DNA of 64,000 bases from Cheilinus undulatus (GCF_018320785.1 NC_054876.1:22838212-22902211); one strand, 5' to 3'. Positions 1-22,195 are shown, counted from the stretch's first letter. The notes: a model not told the origin generated them from the letters alone. Program-made: numbers and translations.

Positions 1-341
1 CTTAAGCATGTTAGCATTTCTATTGCGAGCATTTCAGAGCTAACGCTACTATGTAGCTCTTAGCTGAGCTACCTAACAGAAACCCTTGCATGGATGCACA
101 TACTGGGCTTGCACTACGAAAGCTGAAGCTGTCAAGTTAAACACAGATGTCAGACTTTTTTTGTTAGAGAAAGTTGGATCATTTACATGCAAAGAGGAAA
201 CCTGACTAATAAATTACATTACAAGCTTAGTGACTGTCGTCACGAAAGCTTCTTTCACCTCACTGAAATAATGCATTAAAAAGAACATGCAATTTCTCAT
301 GAGATCTTTATTATTTTACTGCGAATGGCTCCATCTTTGCT

Positions 342-1430
342 TTGATTAAAAATGAAAATACAGTGACTGTGGACATTGAGAACATAGTTAATGAGATCAA
401 TGATTACTTTGTTGTTGTAGGTCCCAATTTGGCAAGACATTCCTCTTCCAGGTGTAAGAGATTAAACTTTGATTTAACTTTCAATCAGTGTAACTCAATG
501 TTTCTTGGAGGACTTTGCGAGTGTCATTTTAGACGTCTTCAGAAATTTAAAAGCAACAAATCTACTGATTGCAATGATCTAGATACGTAACTCATGAAAA
601 GTTATTTTTTGTATCCTAGAGCCATTAACGTATATTTCTGACAAATCATTTCTACTGGGTATTTTTCCAGATAAGATGAACTCAGCCAAAGTGATCACAA
701 TCTATAAAAACAGTGATAGGCAATTTGTGCCAAATTATAGACCGGTTTCTTTACAGCCTCAATTTGTAAACAAACTGTATGCTTTAATTGAGAAAAACGA
801 TTTACTGAATGACCATCAGTAGCGTTTTAGGAGTAATAGCTCAACATCTTTAGCAGTGATGGAATTTGTAGAAAACATAGCAACAGCTTTAGATAATAAG
901 CAGTATGGAGAGGGTGTTTTACTGATTTACGCAAAGCAATTGATACAACTGATCACTCTACCTCCACAGAAATGTAAACAGAAGAGGTGTAGCACAACGC
1001 TTCTTAAAAAGTTAACTGAATAAAAGGTTTCAATATGTGAGCACTGATAATATTAAATCTCATCTTAAAAGAGTAATGTGTGGTGTTCCACAAGGTTTAG
1101 TATTATGGCCTATGTTATTTATACTTTATATATGAATGGTATTTGTACAGTAAGTGATACATTAAAACTTGTGATGTATGCAGATTACACTAATTTATTT
1201 TGTTCTGGAGGGAACCTAAAGGAATTGATGACAGCAGTAGAAATAGAATTAATGACGTTAAACAAATGGTTTGCTTTAAATAAGCTATCTTTCAATGAGA
1301 GTTAAACAAAATGTATGTTGTTTGGTGGAAAATGGGCTGACACTGAGGTAAAACTGAATCCAAACAATGTTGAAATTAAAAGAATTTATGAAACTACGTT
1401 TTTGAGGGGAAAACATATGTTAACTTTTTT
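342..1430 (+). pseudogene. Decayed non-LTR (LINE) reverse transcriptase, CR1/L2-like
   Basis: Frames on the plus strand carry recognisable reverse-transcriptase blocks: FPDKMNSAKVITIYKNSDR, NYRPVSLQPQF, a degraded GFR-type block (RFRSNSSTSLAVMEFVE), CGVPQ near 1080, FILYMNGI-like residues, and a YADYTNLFCSGGN block near 1175. In the last, one Asp of the catalytic YADD is replaced by Tyr. Many stops and frameshifts interrupt it, so it is dead. The clade call (CR1/L2-like fish LINE) rests on remembered similarity. It lies antisense in the intron that follows the last visible pafah1b1 exon. Confidence 0.75.
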
Positions 1431-1795
1431 GTTGTAATTCTATGTTGGTATTCAAAAAGGCTTTAAGATGTAAAATAATCAAAGGTTACTATATGAATTG
1501 AAACTTGATGAAACCTGATTTGTAATTAAACTAAACTATCATGTATTTAGTACTGATGTTGTATTACTGATTTACTGTGTTAATACAGGATCAGCAAAAA
1601 TAAGCCACTGGCTCCAGCCTATTCCTTTTTCGGTTGCTGACTGACAAATTTCATGTAAAAATGATCTTACTTAATGCTTGTTTTTTTTTATTAACAAACT
1701 TAACTGAAATAAAAACATTCATTCATCCATTAAACCATGGTAAAGCCCTGCACATTGCATGAATACACCTGCATACTCAGTAGATGAATATTTAC

Positions 1796-10075
<8,280 letters not shown>

Positions 10076-10328
10076 GATGGCTGCTGTTCTCTCCCTCTTG
10101 GGGAGGTGAGGGCGAGGCGATGTGCTGGGGGAGTCTGCCCGGGGAAGTGTAGGGTGGGGAGATGTCTAATCCCTCAGCGATGTCTTTTCTTTAGTCTTGG
10201 TGTTGGCGGAGAGTGTGCCACGCAGAGGGAGTTCAACTGGAAACACTGCTGTCAGTCACGTTTTAGGAGAGGACTCCACGAGTATTCACAAGCCCAAATC
10301 TCACTCACTGATCAGACGTGCCCATCAC
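10076..10328 (-). other. pafah1b1: Probable 5' UTR part of the pafah1b1 start-codon exon
   Basis: Upstream of the LIS1 start codon the minus strand runs back to a pyrimidine-rich acceptor (ctctcttcag, ending near 10329). The start-codon exon is therefore probably 10044-10328 with about 250 nt of leader. The ATG context is catcATGG, with G at +4. The noncoding first exon would be further upstream, probably in the CpG-rich segment near 28.4 kb. Basis: splice-site reading only. Confidence 0.5.
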
Positions 10329-11612
10329 CTGAAGAGAGAGGAGAGGGTTAAAGACAGCGAAAGAGACAAGGCAAAAGATCTGTGGGAAAAACTGAAACAT
10401 TTCTAGGGTTCAAGGACAATACGCTGATAACATCCTATTTTCAATATAGTTTAAAACATTATACGTGAAAAAAATAATTCTTCTTGTGTGGATTTGACTT
10501 TAAAAAGTTAACATGCCAGAGGCACCTAAAACTCACAGTACATGTGCTCTTCAGAGCACCGTCATTCTCCTGTTCAATCAATGATGGCTTGATGCACATA
10601 ACTTTAGCTCATGCTCATGTAGTGCTGAAACTACTTTCTTGAGAATAAACTCTGACGCAAATGCTGCTTTGACTTTTCATTTAATCTCACTGTGTTTGAG
10701 TTTATCATGCATGAATTTACTGATGGCTGCAGAAAAAACATCAATCAGAAACTTAACATCACTAGGGAAATACCCTGTTAAACACTGTTGATGCAAATTT
10801 AAGCATGGCACACAGTGAAACCTTTTAAAAATCTTAACCAATGTTTTTCTCCATGAGAGACCCCACACATGGCGACATATAATGACAGATTATCAGTTTT
10901 GTAAGTATTGTGTGTGGTGTGCAACACACCGCAAACCTACAGATTCATTCACCAACAACCCGAGTCTCCACTCTCAAAAACCCTCATCTCACATGGACAA
11001 ATGTGACTTCAGAGTAAACAACTAATGTGACTAGCTCTTCACTACCTGCTAAATCCACAGTGACAGCAATGTGGGTCAAGCTCCCTCCCTTGTCAATTTG
11101 ATTATGGTATGCTTTACAGTAAAAGTTGTCTTAACACTTATAGTGTTACCACAAATCAACAGGTTGGTCCTCCATTTCTGACAGCCATCTAACTTTATAC
11201 TTTATGTTTACTACTGTTGGCATGGCTGTGTTTGTTGTGCTTCCTCCTTCAGTCAGCTACGTGCCAAGTACGTGCCAGGCTCTAGCCAAACCAACTCTGT
11301 TATAGAGCGTTGTATTTGCTCCAAAGTCAGAAGATATAGGCATTACAGGTCTATTCAGAAATGTTTTAACGTATCCTCTGCTGAAAGCGACTATTTGTCA
11401 TGCTCTTTTTATGGACAGCCAAAATTCAAACACTCAAGAGTAACCTCTGTCATTAAAGTATTTGCTCAAATTTTCAGAAATAGATTATTTTTTAGTTTTG
11501 CGGTCTGTTTTTCTCAACAAACTTCTGACAGTGTTGGTCAACGACATATGGATGCATGATGTTTGTTAGTGTTTGTTTTGTTAAGTTTATCCACTGCAGT
11601 TAGGGCTAGGCA

Positions 11613-11636
11613 ATACATCGAGTATACTCGATGTAT
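11613..11636. repeat. Perfect 24-bp palindrome at the end of a hAT-like remnant
   Basis: The 12-nt half site ATACATCGAGTA is followed at once by its exact reverse complement. It directly follows 'gttagggctaggca', the typical start of fish hAT MITEs. It probably belongs to the subterminal region of that element, whose other end I could not identify. Confidence 0.6.
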
Positions 11637-12807
11637 CATGGCTTTTGCCATGCATGATGTATAAAATTACTATATTGAGAACATCAAGTATAAATTATAT
11701 GGAAGTTTTGAGCCGTCAGCGTGCATTTTAGCTGGTTATTGGCTTCTCCCATTGTCCCTAAATGCATCTCTCACAGCAGAGAGCTCACTCCCCCGTCCAT
11801 CCAGAAAACTCTCCTCCACACATGTGTGTTTTGGTATCAGTGGAGGAGAGAAGCATGGGGGAGTGAAGGAGGTAAACAGAACAGTGAGGCAAATTAGCGA
11901 TGGGTTAGAGGCGTTCAGAGACAGACAACAAGAAACAGCACTTGATCTGTCATCTGGCAGTGGTTCTACTTTATAAAGGAAGAGGCTGAATTAACGAGAT
12001 AACCATTAAAATATGCCACAAGATGATGCTGGGATAAGGGCAGCAGTAACACAACACGTAAACATATGAGCCCAGTGTTGTTGAAAAGCCAGAATTTAAA
12101 AACTTCATAAAGACACTCCACCCAGAATATGTGATTTGTCTGGGTGTGAACATTTTGCTGAAAACTCCCTGCCAGAGTCGTACATGTCAGAGAGAAGACG
12201 GCCCAGCAACAGACAAATGTGATTCACTTGTCCGCAACTGCAGAGACTAATCTCAGTGTAACAGTTCAAAACACCTACAACAAGGAGTTAAAATGTTCCT
12301 GCCTCCAAAGCTTTTTTCCCCATGATCGCATGAGAGCTTCTTGAATAAGGTCTAAAGACACTCTCATGTCAGAAACTGGCCCAGCGTTCATCAGCACAGA
12401 TAACGGACTAATGTAATTACAGCTGTGAGCCTGATTTGAATGAAGATCAGCATAAACCACCCCTCCTGATCGGAATGAAATTTCTTTCCAAAGGAGTTGG
12501 ATCAGATGTTATATGCTATATATATGCCTATATGAAGTGTTTTTATTCAGATCAGGAATTTATTCTGATTACAAGTGGTCTATGTAAACATAGCTATTGC
12601 TAAGGATTTTGGGTTGCAACAGAGGGGAGATACTGATGGTTCATCTTCACATTCAGACACAAAAAAAGGCAACTGAAGGAAGCTGTCAAAGTTCCTAGTA
12701 GTGTTGGTGCTTGAAGATCATAAGAGTGATATGATTTGGAAATCAGACCTTCAGACGGAGCAGAAAAAGGAGAAAATGGGATCAATTGTGCTGCTATTTC
12801 CTGCTGT

Positions 12808-14088
12808 TAGGGCTGCGCGATAAATCAATATTATATCGTAATCGGAATTTTTAATTTGGACGATGTTGAAAATATGAACATCGTAAAATCGGCTTTCCCT
12901 TTAACTAGGGTAATTACGGTACAGCTCTCCCTTACTTCTCCGGGCTGCACGTTTACAACATAGAGGGTCCGACATTAACGGTTACCCGAATTTCCGGGCC
13001 AACTTCAAAAAGCCGATGGGCAAGCATGACTCCGAGCTTTTCTGTTCATTAATTTTATCATTTTCTCTCTCGTTTCTGTTACCACGGAGCCCCCGAGTAG
13101 CCAGATGCAGTGTGTCGCTGCCTCCATTGACTAAGCGTGTCTGCTAACGTGCAGACAGCTGAACGAACTTCAACTAAAGCATTTTATGAAGGTAAACACT
13201 GTCATCAGTAAAGATTCATGACATTCACATCAATAAATCTGTTACTCACATAAAGAAGACAGGCTTTAACTTACAAATTTAAGCGTTTATTATTTTAAAT
13301 CCGTATTTTATTACCATTGGATGCGCTCGACGGAGGAGTGTGTGTAAGAGAAGAGAGAAGAGGAAGTCCGCCGGTGCTCATTCATTAAAGTGGGCTGTCG
13401 TGTTTAATCTGAATCTTCCCATTTCCTCGTTTTAACTATTCTCCAGCCACATCCTGCTGATATCTCACACCCATATCTTATGACAATTAAGCTAATGCGC
13501 GTCATCAACGAGCAGCATATAACACACACGGATTGCATGTGAAGATAACGTCATATCTAGTGAAAGTTCTCCAAAAATGGGTGTTTTATTTGATCTTTAA
13601 TGTACTAATGATCATAAATATTGTTAAAAGAGCGGAAATATAAAACCAAAGCTCAAAAATGAAGCAGGGTGAAACGATGTGTCTGGAGAGCTGCAGGTGT
13701 GAGGCAGGGCTGGTTTTAGTCATTTGGCGGCCCAGGGCAAAGACCAATACGAGGCCCCTCCCCCTTTAACTAAAGAATTAATAATGAGCGGAAAAAAATT
13801 AGAAAGCATCGTTTTTATGTTAATAAAGCCACAGAACTACAGTAAATGTTTTAAGTTTGGTGAAAGCGAGGTCACTTTATTAATCCCTAGGGGATTTATC
13901 TGTCTTTGTTTAAGGTTTGCACTTCATATTTATTTAAATTGTTTGCCAAATTATGAAATAAAAAAATTGAAATAATTTATTTTGTTGTCCTTAGTGGTTT
14001 TACCAAAAATCATAATCGTAATCGAAAATCGAGATTTCAGAGAAAAAAAAATAGAGATTTCGTTTTTAGCCAAAATCATGCAGCCATA
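12808..14088. mobile_element. Nonautonomous hAT element (1.28 kb) with exact 8-bp target duplication
   Basis: The termini are TAGGGCTGCGCGAT and, reverse-complemented from the right, TATGGCTGCATGAT (14 bp, 3 mismatches). The element is flanked by identical CCTGCTGT at 12800-12807 and 14089-14096. An 8-bp duplication plus short imperfect inverted repeats is diagnostic of hAT. Subterminal 'atcgtaatcg' motifs occur at both ends. No transposase domain is recognisable. Confidence 0.85.
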
Positions 14089-14883
14089 CCTGCTGTAATC
14101 CTTTTGTTTTTATTCATCATTTTTGGGGGTTTTAGGCAGGACCAGAAGACCTACATCTTTTTCTTTGTTTATCCCTACTTAAGCTTTAAAGTGTCTTCTA
14201 GGGACTGAAGTTTGTTTCTTTGTTCATACTTTGGTATTCGGTTTGATAGTGGCTAAAATGAATTTATAACTATCGCCATGCTGGATTAATTCCAATACAG
14301 AGGTCACGTTAACCAAAAATTCTCCGCCATTGATGGATATTTTGAAGCATGATGGAGAATTTTGAAGGCTGTCCGTCATTTTGACTGACTGGAATGATGA
14401 GGATGAGTCTGCGTTTCAGTGCACGCACACAGACAGATGCATAGGCCTTGTCCATTTTGCGCACATGGACTATCAAGGTTATTAAATCTGTTAAAAGATC
14501 TTGTAGCCAGTGGGCTCTATCACTGACTTGGACACCATAGGTAAGTGAAAGCATGTCGGTCTCTGTGCTGACAGCACACTGAGAGGCTGCTGGAGGTCTC
14601 TTAGTATGTCACAGAGGGATACAGGTCAGGATGTAGAGAGTTAAGCGATGAGTATGTTACACAAACTGAAGACATCATAAATGGTGGCTCTAATTTTAGA
14701 CTGAATAAATAGTTTTTCTTGTAATTTATTTTCCACACATCTGTGTGCAGCTGCTTTAAAGAATACTAGGCACACAAAGGCTGAGCAATTACACAGCAAT
14801 TTCTAGGAAATAATGTTCTCTTTATATACTATTCACCTTATAATAAAAAGAATGACAGCCTCCTGCAGAGTGGCAGAAGTAGT

Positions 14884-14995
14884 TTAAGGCGCGCCCCACG
14901 TACGTGGACGGTTCAAATCCGGCCTGAGGCCCTTTACCGCATGTCTCTCTCCTGCTCTCGTCCCTGTTTCCGTCTGTGTTCTCTCAAACACTGTA
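14884..14995 (+). repeat. tRNA-derived SINE fragment
   Basis: 'ggttcaaatccggcctgaggcccttt' at 14910-14935 contains a B-box-like GGTTCAAATCC. It is followed by 'gcatgtctctctcctgctctcg', a tail arrangement familiar from fish tRNA SINEs. The 5' half is missing or diverged. Confidence 0.5.
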
Positions 14996-17900
14996 ATGAC
15001 ACCATTGGCAACATTTGAGTTAAATGGTAAATAAAAATTGAAACATGTCTTTACTCTCACAATACACAAAGCTTGTGCAGTGTGGGCAGTATTGTTCATC
15101 TCCTCTGTGCTCCTGTCGTTGGCTCTGCCTCATCTATCTTGGTCATACACTGCTGTCTGTCTCTTATTGGACCTGTGTTAAATGCAGATGCATATTAGTG
15201 TGTTAACCAAATGATAGCAGCTACAATATCAGTAAAGGGGAAATGCATCATTTTATACAATAACCTTTAATCAGAAGTTGGTGCACACACTGAGCACTTT
15301 GTCCTCTCATCAACAGTTCACTCGCTGTGACCATCTGTCCATAATCAGTGAGGTTGAGGAGAACAGAGAAGTAAGCAAGCTTATACTCATGTTTAACATT
15401 GTTTGGCCTACACACCTTAAAAGAAAACTTGGGATTGAGGCAGAAAACCTTGTAGCACAGACCAATTTTCATATATGCTGCACTGTGCAGTACTGCTTAT
15501 GAGTAGGTAAAGCCCTGTAGTATTTCTTTGTTCTACCTTTTCAGTAAAAGCTTTTTTTATAAATCAGTCTTTTATTACAGCTTCATTTGGTATGCCTGAA
15601 GTTAAACATGCTTCTGAAGTCTGAGGTTAAACATGCTCTTCTTGATCATAATGTAGGTTTACAACCGACTTGTTCAACAAGCAGACAGTTATAATCAAAG
15701 TGCAACAATCAACACCAAGCTGACAAATCAAAACACAGTGCTCAGGGATTGTGAAGCTAATAAGAGAATTCACTTCCTTAACTTCAGCCCTGCTGGCACC
15801 CGGGGCCACAATAGCACTAAGCTGCTTAGGGACTAGACCAGACAACCTAGAGTCTCTGTGTGTGTGTTTCTAAGTGATAGAGACCACGAGTCCTCTATAC
15901 AGCTGAACATGCAATGTAAAGGAGGGCCTGGATGGTGGCTAACAGGATTAACCCCGGCACTGAGAGAGAGAACCTAAACAGCAAGACGTCCTTGCTTGTG
16001 TTATTGTCTGGTTAATCATTTTTGCCAGTTTCCCCGTCTGATGCTGGTTGCAGCTTCTAAACACAAAAGAAGACTTCAGGAAAAGAGGGAAATAAATGGT
16101 TGTCATAACAAATATTTTCACTCTACAGATGAGCATTTCCTTTCTGTGAGAGCATGGGTGCCACAGCCGACAACAAAACATTTTGCCAGCGACGTGCCTG
16201 AAGTGTCCTAGAATGATTGTGCTTTTCCTGCCTGCAAAGATGATGAGTACTTCGAGCTGACAGGACAGGGCTAGTGATTTTAGCTGAGCAGCACTCTCAG
16301 CATGGTTCAAAAATAGCCATTTGACCAAACAGACCTAACTCTAAACTATTACATAACTAAGAAAAGAGTACAGTCTGAAGACTGCAGAGTATCTGCACAA
16401 TATTTTAAAATTATTTACAAGAAAAAAAGTTGGAAAACAATATAAACAGGTGACACTGTGAGGTCTGGTTTCAGTAAACAATGTTTTAAGTTTTGCATGT
16501 GTCCTCCAGTTATGATACTGAAAGGCAAATGAATATTTATCAAGCTTTAGTGTGGAAAAATGGGAATACACTCAGAGTTGTAAATGAAGAAGGGTTCAAG
16601 GTCCTGCCATGTATCAGTCTTATCAATGAAAATAATGTAGAGGGGATTTTTACAGCATCTGCAATCGTCTGATACTTCATCCACTTCTCCTACAATGCAA
16701 TTATGACACTGAGTCAAGTTGCACACAAAACGAGATTCCAACAGAACAGAGGAATGAGATATCAAAAGTGGTTTGCAATGTAATTCTAATGTGTATTAGT
16801 TCGCATGTGGACAGAAAATATCAGCATTTAGTTGAGTGATCTAAAGCAATCATCAACAGTGCTGTAGACAGAGAATGTGATATTGGTCAGAGATGAGCAG
16901 AAAATATTATCAATTTAGATTTGTTGCCATAACCAAAAATTCTATTTTCTTTCCTTTCCTGTTCATTTGTTCCCACTGAAAAACAGTGTAACTGGATCAA
17001 GGCCATATCACAATAATAGCAAGTTAGTATTTTACAGCCGATATTTCATGATGCACTTTTATGGATCAGTAAAAGTAATTCACTGACAGGGACACTGAAA
17101 TCAAGAAGGAAAAAAAGGTATCAGAAAGTACCTTTAAGTTGGATTTTTTAAGTCAAGGCAAAGAAATTTTACTAACTGAGCCCCACTCACTCACAAAGCA
17201 ATCCGTAGTGCTTGAAAGAGATAAAATCAGATCATTTAAACGCACATACTGTGTATCAAATAGTTCCACTTTAAAAACATTCCTGGTCTGGTATACAGTG
17301 GCACATGGTCTACAGGTCGGGGAAACATACCCCAACTGCAGGTCATCAATTACATCAAGTGCATCTAATATTAAAACATTCAACTTTAAGCATGAAAACA
17401 GAGAACACTAAAATTATCAAATACATGAACAATATCAAACGTTTCAACTGAAATGGCAAAACAAATGTCTAAGCTTGTTACCAATGTCAGCTGTACCAAA
17501 TCAAATGGTTGGAAATATGACCTCCACTGATTAAATGTGAGTTGGATCAGACTTAAAACAGTATGGGTTCAGCAGATATGAAAAATACTCCTGATATTTA
17601 CAACTTATATTTTGGCTATAAAATTTAAATTTGTTTTATTTGTGGAAAAAGTAAAAAAGACTTAAATGTAGCACACCCACTCCTAACTCTTTTAATGTGT
17701 TTAGGGGATCAGTCACAGTAAAAGCAAAGACAGCAGAGGAGCCAACAAGCTAGAGCCACACTGCAATGCTTCATTCTGTTCTCTTTTTACACCACTTATC
17801 CGAGGCTCCATCAGTTAGCCTAGCCATTTTGAGACTGAAAAATAACATCCAGCATGTCATGCTGTTGCTTTTACATTGTACAGTGCAAAAGGGCAGCAAA

Positions 17901-18086
17901 CAAACCTAATAGTCCAGGTGTAGGCCCCAAAACAAATAATCATAGTAGTAGTAACATTATCGACAACTGGCAAAATGTCTCACCCTTGAACTCTTCAGTG
18001 CAGGCACTTGGAAAAAGTACAATGACTTAAAGGATGGTAAACTAGCAGTGTTACTATTCCAGAATTTTGACGCAATACTAGTAAGC

Positions 18087-18165
18087 AAGCCCTGCAATTG
18101 CCTGGTGACAAGTCTAGGATGTACTCTGCCTCTCGCCAACAACAGCTAGGATAGGCTCCAACCCC
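18087..18165 (+). repeat. Fish interspersed repeat tail, copy 1
   Basis: 'ttgcctggtgacaagtctagg' followed by 'ctgcctctcgcc' and 'ctaggataggctcca' is a diverged copy of a very common fish repeat, also present at 53486-53577. I believe it is the 3' tail of a non-LTR retrotransposon. Its last bases run into the hairpin at 18156-18205. Confidence 0.6.
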
Positions 18166-18205
18166 CTGCCCAGAGCCTGGGCAGGCTCTGGGCAGGGGGT
18201 TGGAG
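18156..18205. repeat. Perfect hairpin, 23-bp arms, 4-nt loop
   Basis: The 23-nt arm starting CTCCAACCCCCTGCCC is followed by GGGC and then its exact reverse complement. The left arm is the end of the interspersed repeat tail, so the right arm is a templated inverted copy of it. Confidence 0.9.
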
Positions 18206-21200
18206 GCATAAGCGACACAAGCGGCTGCTTAGGGCTCCGTCGCAACCAGGGGGCCCCCAAGAGTGAGGAAGTGAATGCTCACAAGCAGTTCAAAAGCCAA
18301 CTATAGTGAGAACAGCCAGGCTGTGTAGGGGAATGAGGTGCTGGGAGTAAAAGTCAGAGAGAAACAGTGAGCCACCTCAGATTCAATAGTTTAAGTCAAT
18401 GATTTACAGCAGGGGAATCAAAAAATGCTTTCTTAGGCTGTTTAAGTCTTTTCATTAAAACAAATGTAACGTAATGTTCTTGAACGCACCAGACAACAGT
18501 CAAACAGTGTCTCCGCACTTTAGCAGTGCAGACATGCTAAACACTAACTAGAGTCCCGTTAAATTCCTGGTTTTCTTAAGTTTCTGTTACCAAAGTACTC
18601 CTCACAGTTTTGTCTCTTCTTAGCTGGAAGCTGAGCTGTGTAAGATCTAATTATTTTTGTATGGACCGGGAGAAAGGACATAAAGAGGACATGCCCCTGT
18701 GCACACAGACAGCATCTGCAGACTACAGGGATAGATAAATATGATCACAGGTAAGACACTGTTTGATAAATGATCCAGATTAACATAATCATAGAGTAAT
18801 GACATGACTTTATAGATCTGTAGCCCATTATTTTTGCATTTAATGAAGAAAACAAAGCATACATCAAGTCAGAAGTTTATGTGTAATATCTGACTATAGG
18901 ACAGGATTTCATGTTAATATTGCAGGGCCGCCATGCCTTCAGAAATATGATCTTGTTTTTCAGATGTTAAAAATGTAAATTATATTGTATGAATGGATCC
19001 ATGAAAATATATAGTCTATATTTGCCCACATTTATGAACCATAAGAGTTTGAAATTGTAATCATGAAATGTGACACGAACACCAGAGTCTGAACTTCCTG
19101 TCTGTCGTCATACACAGACAGCTGATAAACTTTATTTTCGTTTAGTTAAGTACTTCCCTGATTATAATCCGATGATTAGCAGGAAACCTGTGTAGATATA
19201 TTCATCATTAACCGTGTCTCATGATGGAGATGAGGCGCTAGCGATCTAAAAATAGCTTGTTGTCGTTAAAAACTCCAGCGGAACTTTAGTTTCGTTTTGG
19301 TTACGATACGAGACTGGATAAACACAACAGCAACGGACTGTTAGGCTCCTGTCAGGAGCAGTTGGGTGTGTGTCTGTGTATGTGTGTGTGTGTGTGACAG
19401 ACTAGAGGAGGAGACAGTTTGTGTGTCCGTCCGTGAGTGGGGGTCAGTCTGACAACTAGCATGAATGAACTAACGTTAGCTTGTTGAATATGTGAGTGAT
19501 AAATGTTTATAAGTTATCATAATATGAATAACTTTTATAGGCTGGGGCTTACTTGTGGCTCCTCTGGGATGAAATAATTGCAAGAGGACATAATAAAAGC
19601 AGAATCTCACTATAGGAGTCCTTCATTAAAATCATATCCCCAGGCTGTTGTCATTAGTATGATCTTAAAGTGTTTTTGTATGTTCAAAAGGAGGGAGGCA
19701 AAGTAAAAGCATAAAAAATATCATTTTCATTTTTGATTTTTTTTTTGTGTGTGTTTATTCTGTGGCATTTTCAAGTTATTTAATTTAACAGAACTTAATA
19801 ATGTAGTGTCACTGCAAGTTATGTTAAAATTTCAGGGGGGGGGGGGGGGCAAAGCCCACCCCCACAGTTTCAAAAAATCCTGGAGGAAACCCTGTATTGA
19901 TCATTAAAGAGCCGTCAAGTAAATGCTTGTTATATAAAACAAGCTGTTACTGTAATAGGGCTTATGGTTGAGGTTAAAAGCATATAAAATAAATGAACTA
20001 CTAGCCTTCTGTATTGTGTTTTATGGCTCTAAATCCTTCTAAAATGTGATGCTTTAGGAAAGAGGAGGATGTGTTTGACAAGGGTGGATGTAGGACAGCA
20101 GCAGGTTCATTTATGACAGAGGTGGAAAAAGTACTGGACTATCGTACTTAGTAAAGGTAAAGTTACTCTGGATGTAAATGTAATTGGTTACTTTCCACCC
20201 CTGATTTCTGTGTGCTTTGTACATAAATTTAAGTTGTTACTATTAACACATTAAAAAAATATATTTTATTTTTTTAGTTTGGATGCATACTGATGAGGTC
20301 TCCAAAAGAATGACTGACTGATAAGAAAAAAAGGAAGAAGTCCATCTCCTTCACAAGTGTCCACTCCTACAGACTTCAGGACCTTAAGGGGCTCAAACAC
20401 AGCCATCTCCTAACAGACCAGCCTGGCTGGTAACTGAAGAAGTTAGTTTTGGACCCTGTCTGTGTGCATAAAGGTAAAACCCATAACATCCCAGCAGAGA
20501 CAGAGGAGTGAAGAGCTGCCTGATCTCCCAGGGACAATCACAGTCCTTTCCATATTCACTACAGTCCAGCTCACAGTTCAATTTACTCTATGCATGCCAG
20601 TGGGCCCACAGTGGATCTAATAGTCACTACCATTATGTATAGGGATGATCATCAGTGGACTTAATAGACAGTTCATACACACTGGTCAAATACATCAGTC
20701 TAGTTTAACTCGTTTAAAGAATCAACTGAGACAAATCACTTCAGGTTTGACTAATGACATGTATGTGGCATTATATGTTGAATCTCTGTCAATATCTATA
20801 ACGTGGTTTGAAATAAAATGAACAAAATATCAAGTTCTGTTACCTCATTTTTTCTCCCCTGGGGTTTAGATTAGCTGTATACTTGCAGAATATCTAGCAT
20901 TGACTGCATCAGTAACAGTGATCTGCGGTTGGGGGGCCCCCAATCAAACTTTGCTTAGTACCCCAAGTAAGTAAGTAACAAATGAATTATGCCTATTGGC
21001 AGATATGACAATCCCTGCAGATATTACAACCAATACTTCGGCTATAAAAAAATCTGCCTAGATCAGCTGTAAATATAGGCCATAAGAACAATAAGTTAGT
21101 AGAGATTTAGGCTAGGCCAACAGAACTACATCAGCTGAAGTCTTTTTCTTCAATCATCATCATTCCTCACACTTTAAAAACTGTGTATTAAGGACTGGAA

Positions 21201-21947
21201 TTTGTTTATTTGTTCTCAAACTTTAAAGTGTGTGTTTGAAGGACTGAAGTTTTAGGTGTGAACTATATTCAAATATCAGTATCAATATCAGCTCACATAA
21301 ATTTGTAAATGTAGTCATATCAGATATTGGCAAAAATCCAAGATCGTGCACCCCTAAAATCAATACCTGTTTTGATACCAAGGCAGCTAAAAATTATGTC
21401 CTGGATGCCCAAAACTGGTTAATTTCGGCTTGCTACACACTAGGATTGAGCAGTATTAATTTTTTAATACTATCATACCCTCCCCAGATTTTTCCGGGGT
21501 AAAAAGTCTTACTGCCAGTCTTAAGCCTGATCTTAGTATTAAGAAAATGTTTAAAGTATCAGAACACAGGCAGCTTTTTTCTGTGTACCTAAACACTGCA
21601 TATGTCTGCATCTAATGACAAACCTTCCCAACAGCACAATTAAATCATCTGCCAGTAAAAACTGAGATGCCATGAGGAGGTGGGGCAGCCTTACATGTTT
21701 TTGCATCCACTGATAATAAAAACCCACGGCAACTGACATGCCTCTGTACCACACTGTGAAATGTAAAAGTTAAATAAATAGCATGACTAGCTCCTACATT
21801 AGTTAAAACAGTAGACTGTGATGTCAATCACACTTCATCTTTCTATCTTAAGTCACTTATAGTTTGTCTTACAGTCCCTTTTTTCTCAAATTAGCAGAAG
21901 AAAACTGTTGAAAACAAAAGCAACATTTTTTACATTGCATATTCATA

Positions 21948-22195
21948 ACTAGAAAAGTACTCAGAGAGTGCAGACCTCCGCCATTAGCCCTGTCTTCCAA
22001 TAGTAAAGAATCCTTTAAAAAATTCCTGGATCCAGACGGTGATCTGGATCACTCCCAAAATCTAATCAGTTCTTCCTTATGCTATTTCTGACATTTTCTG
22101 AAAATTTCATAAAAATCTGTCCATAGCATTTTGAGTTATGTTGCTAACAAATTAACAAACCCTGCCGATCACATAACCTCCTTGGCGGAGGTAAT
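21948..22195 (+). repeat. Interspersed repeat with GTGATCYGGATCAC core, copy A
   Basis: It begins 'actagaaaagtactcagag', contains 'ctccgccattagccct', 'ccagacggtgatctggatcac' and 'gctaacaaattaacaaac', and ends 'cttggcggaggtaa'. Copies recur at 44761-44885 and 45216-45444 in the same orientation. It is probably a LINE 3' tail family (clade uncertain). Confidence 0.75.
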
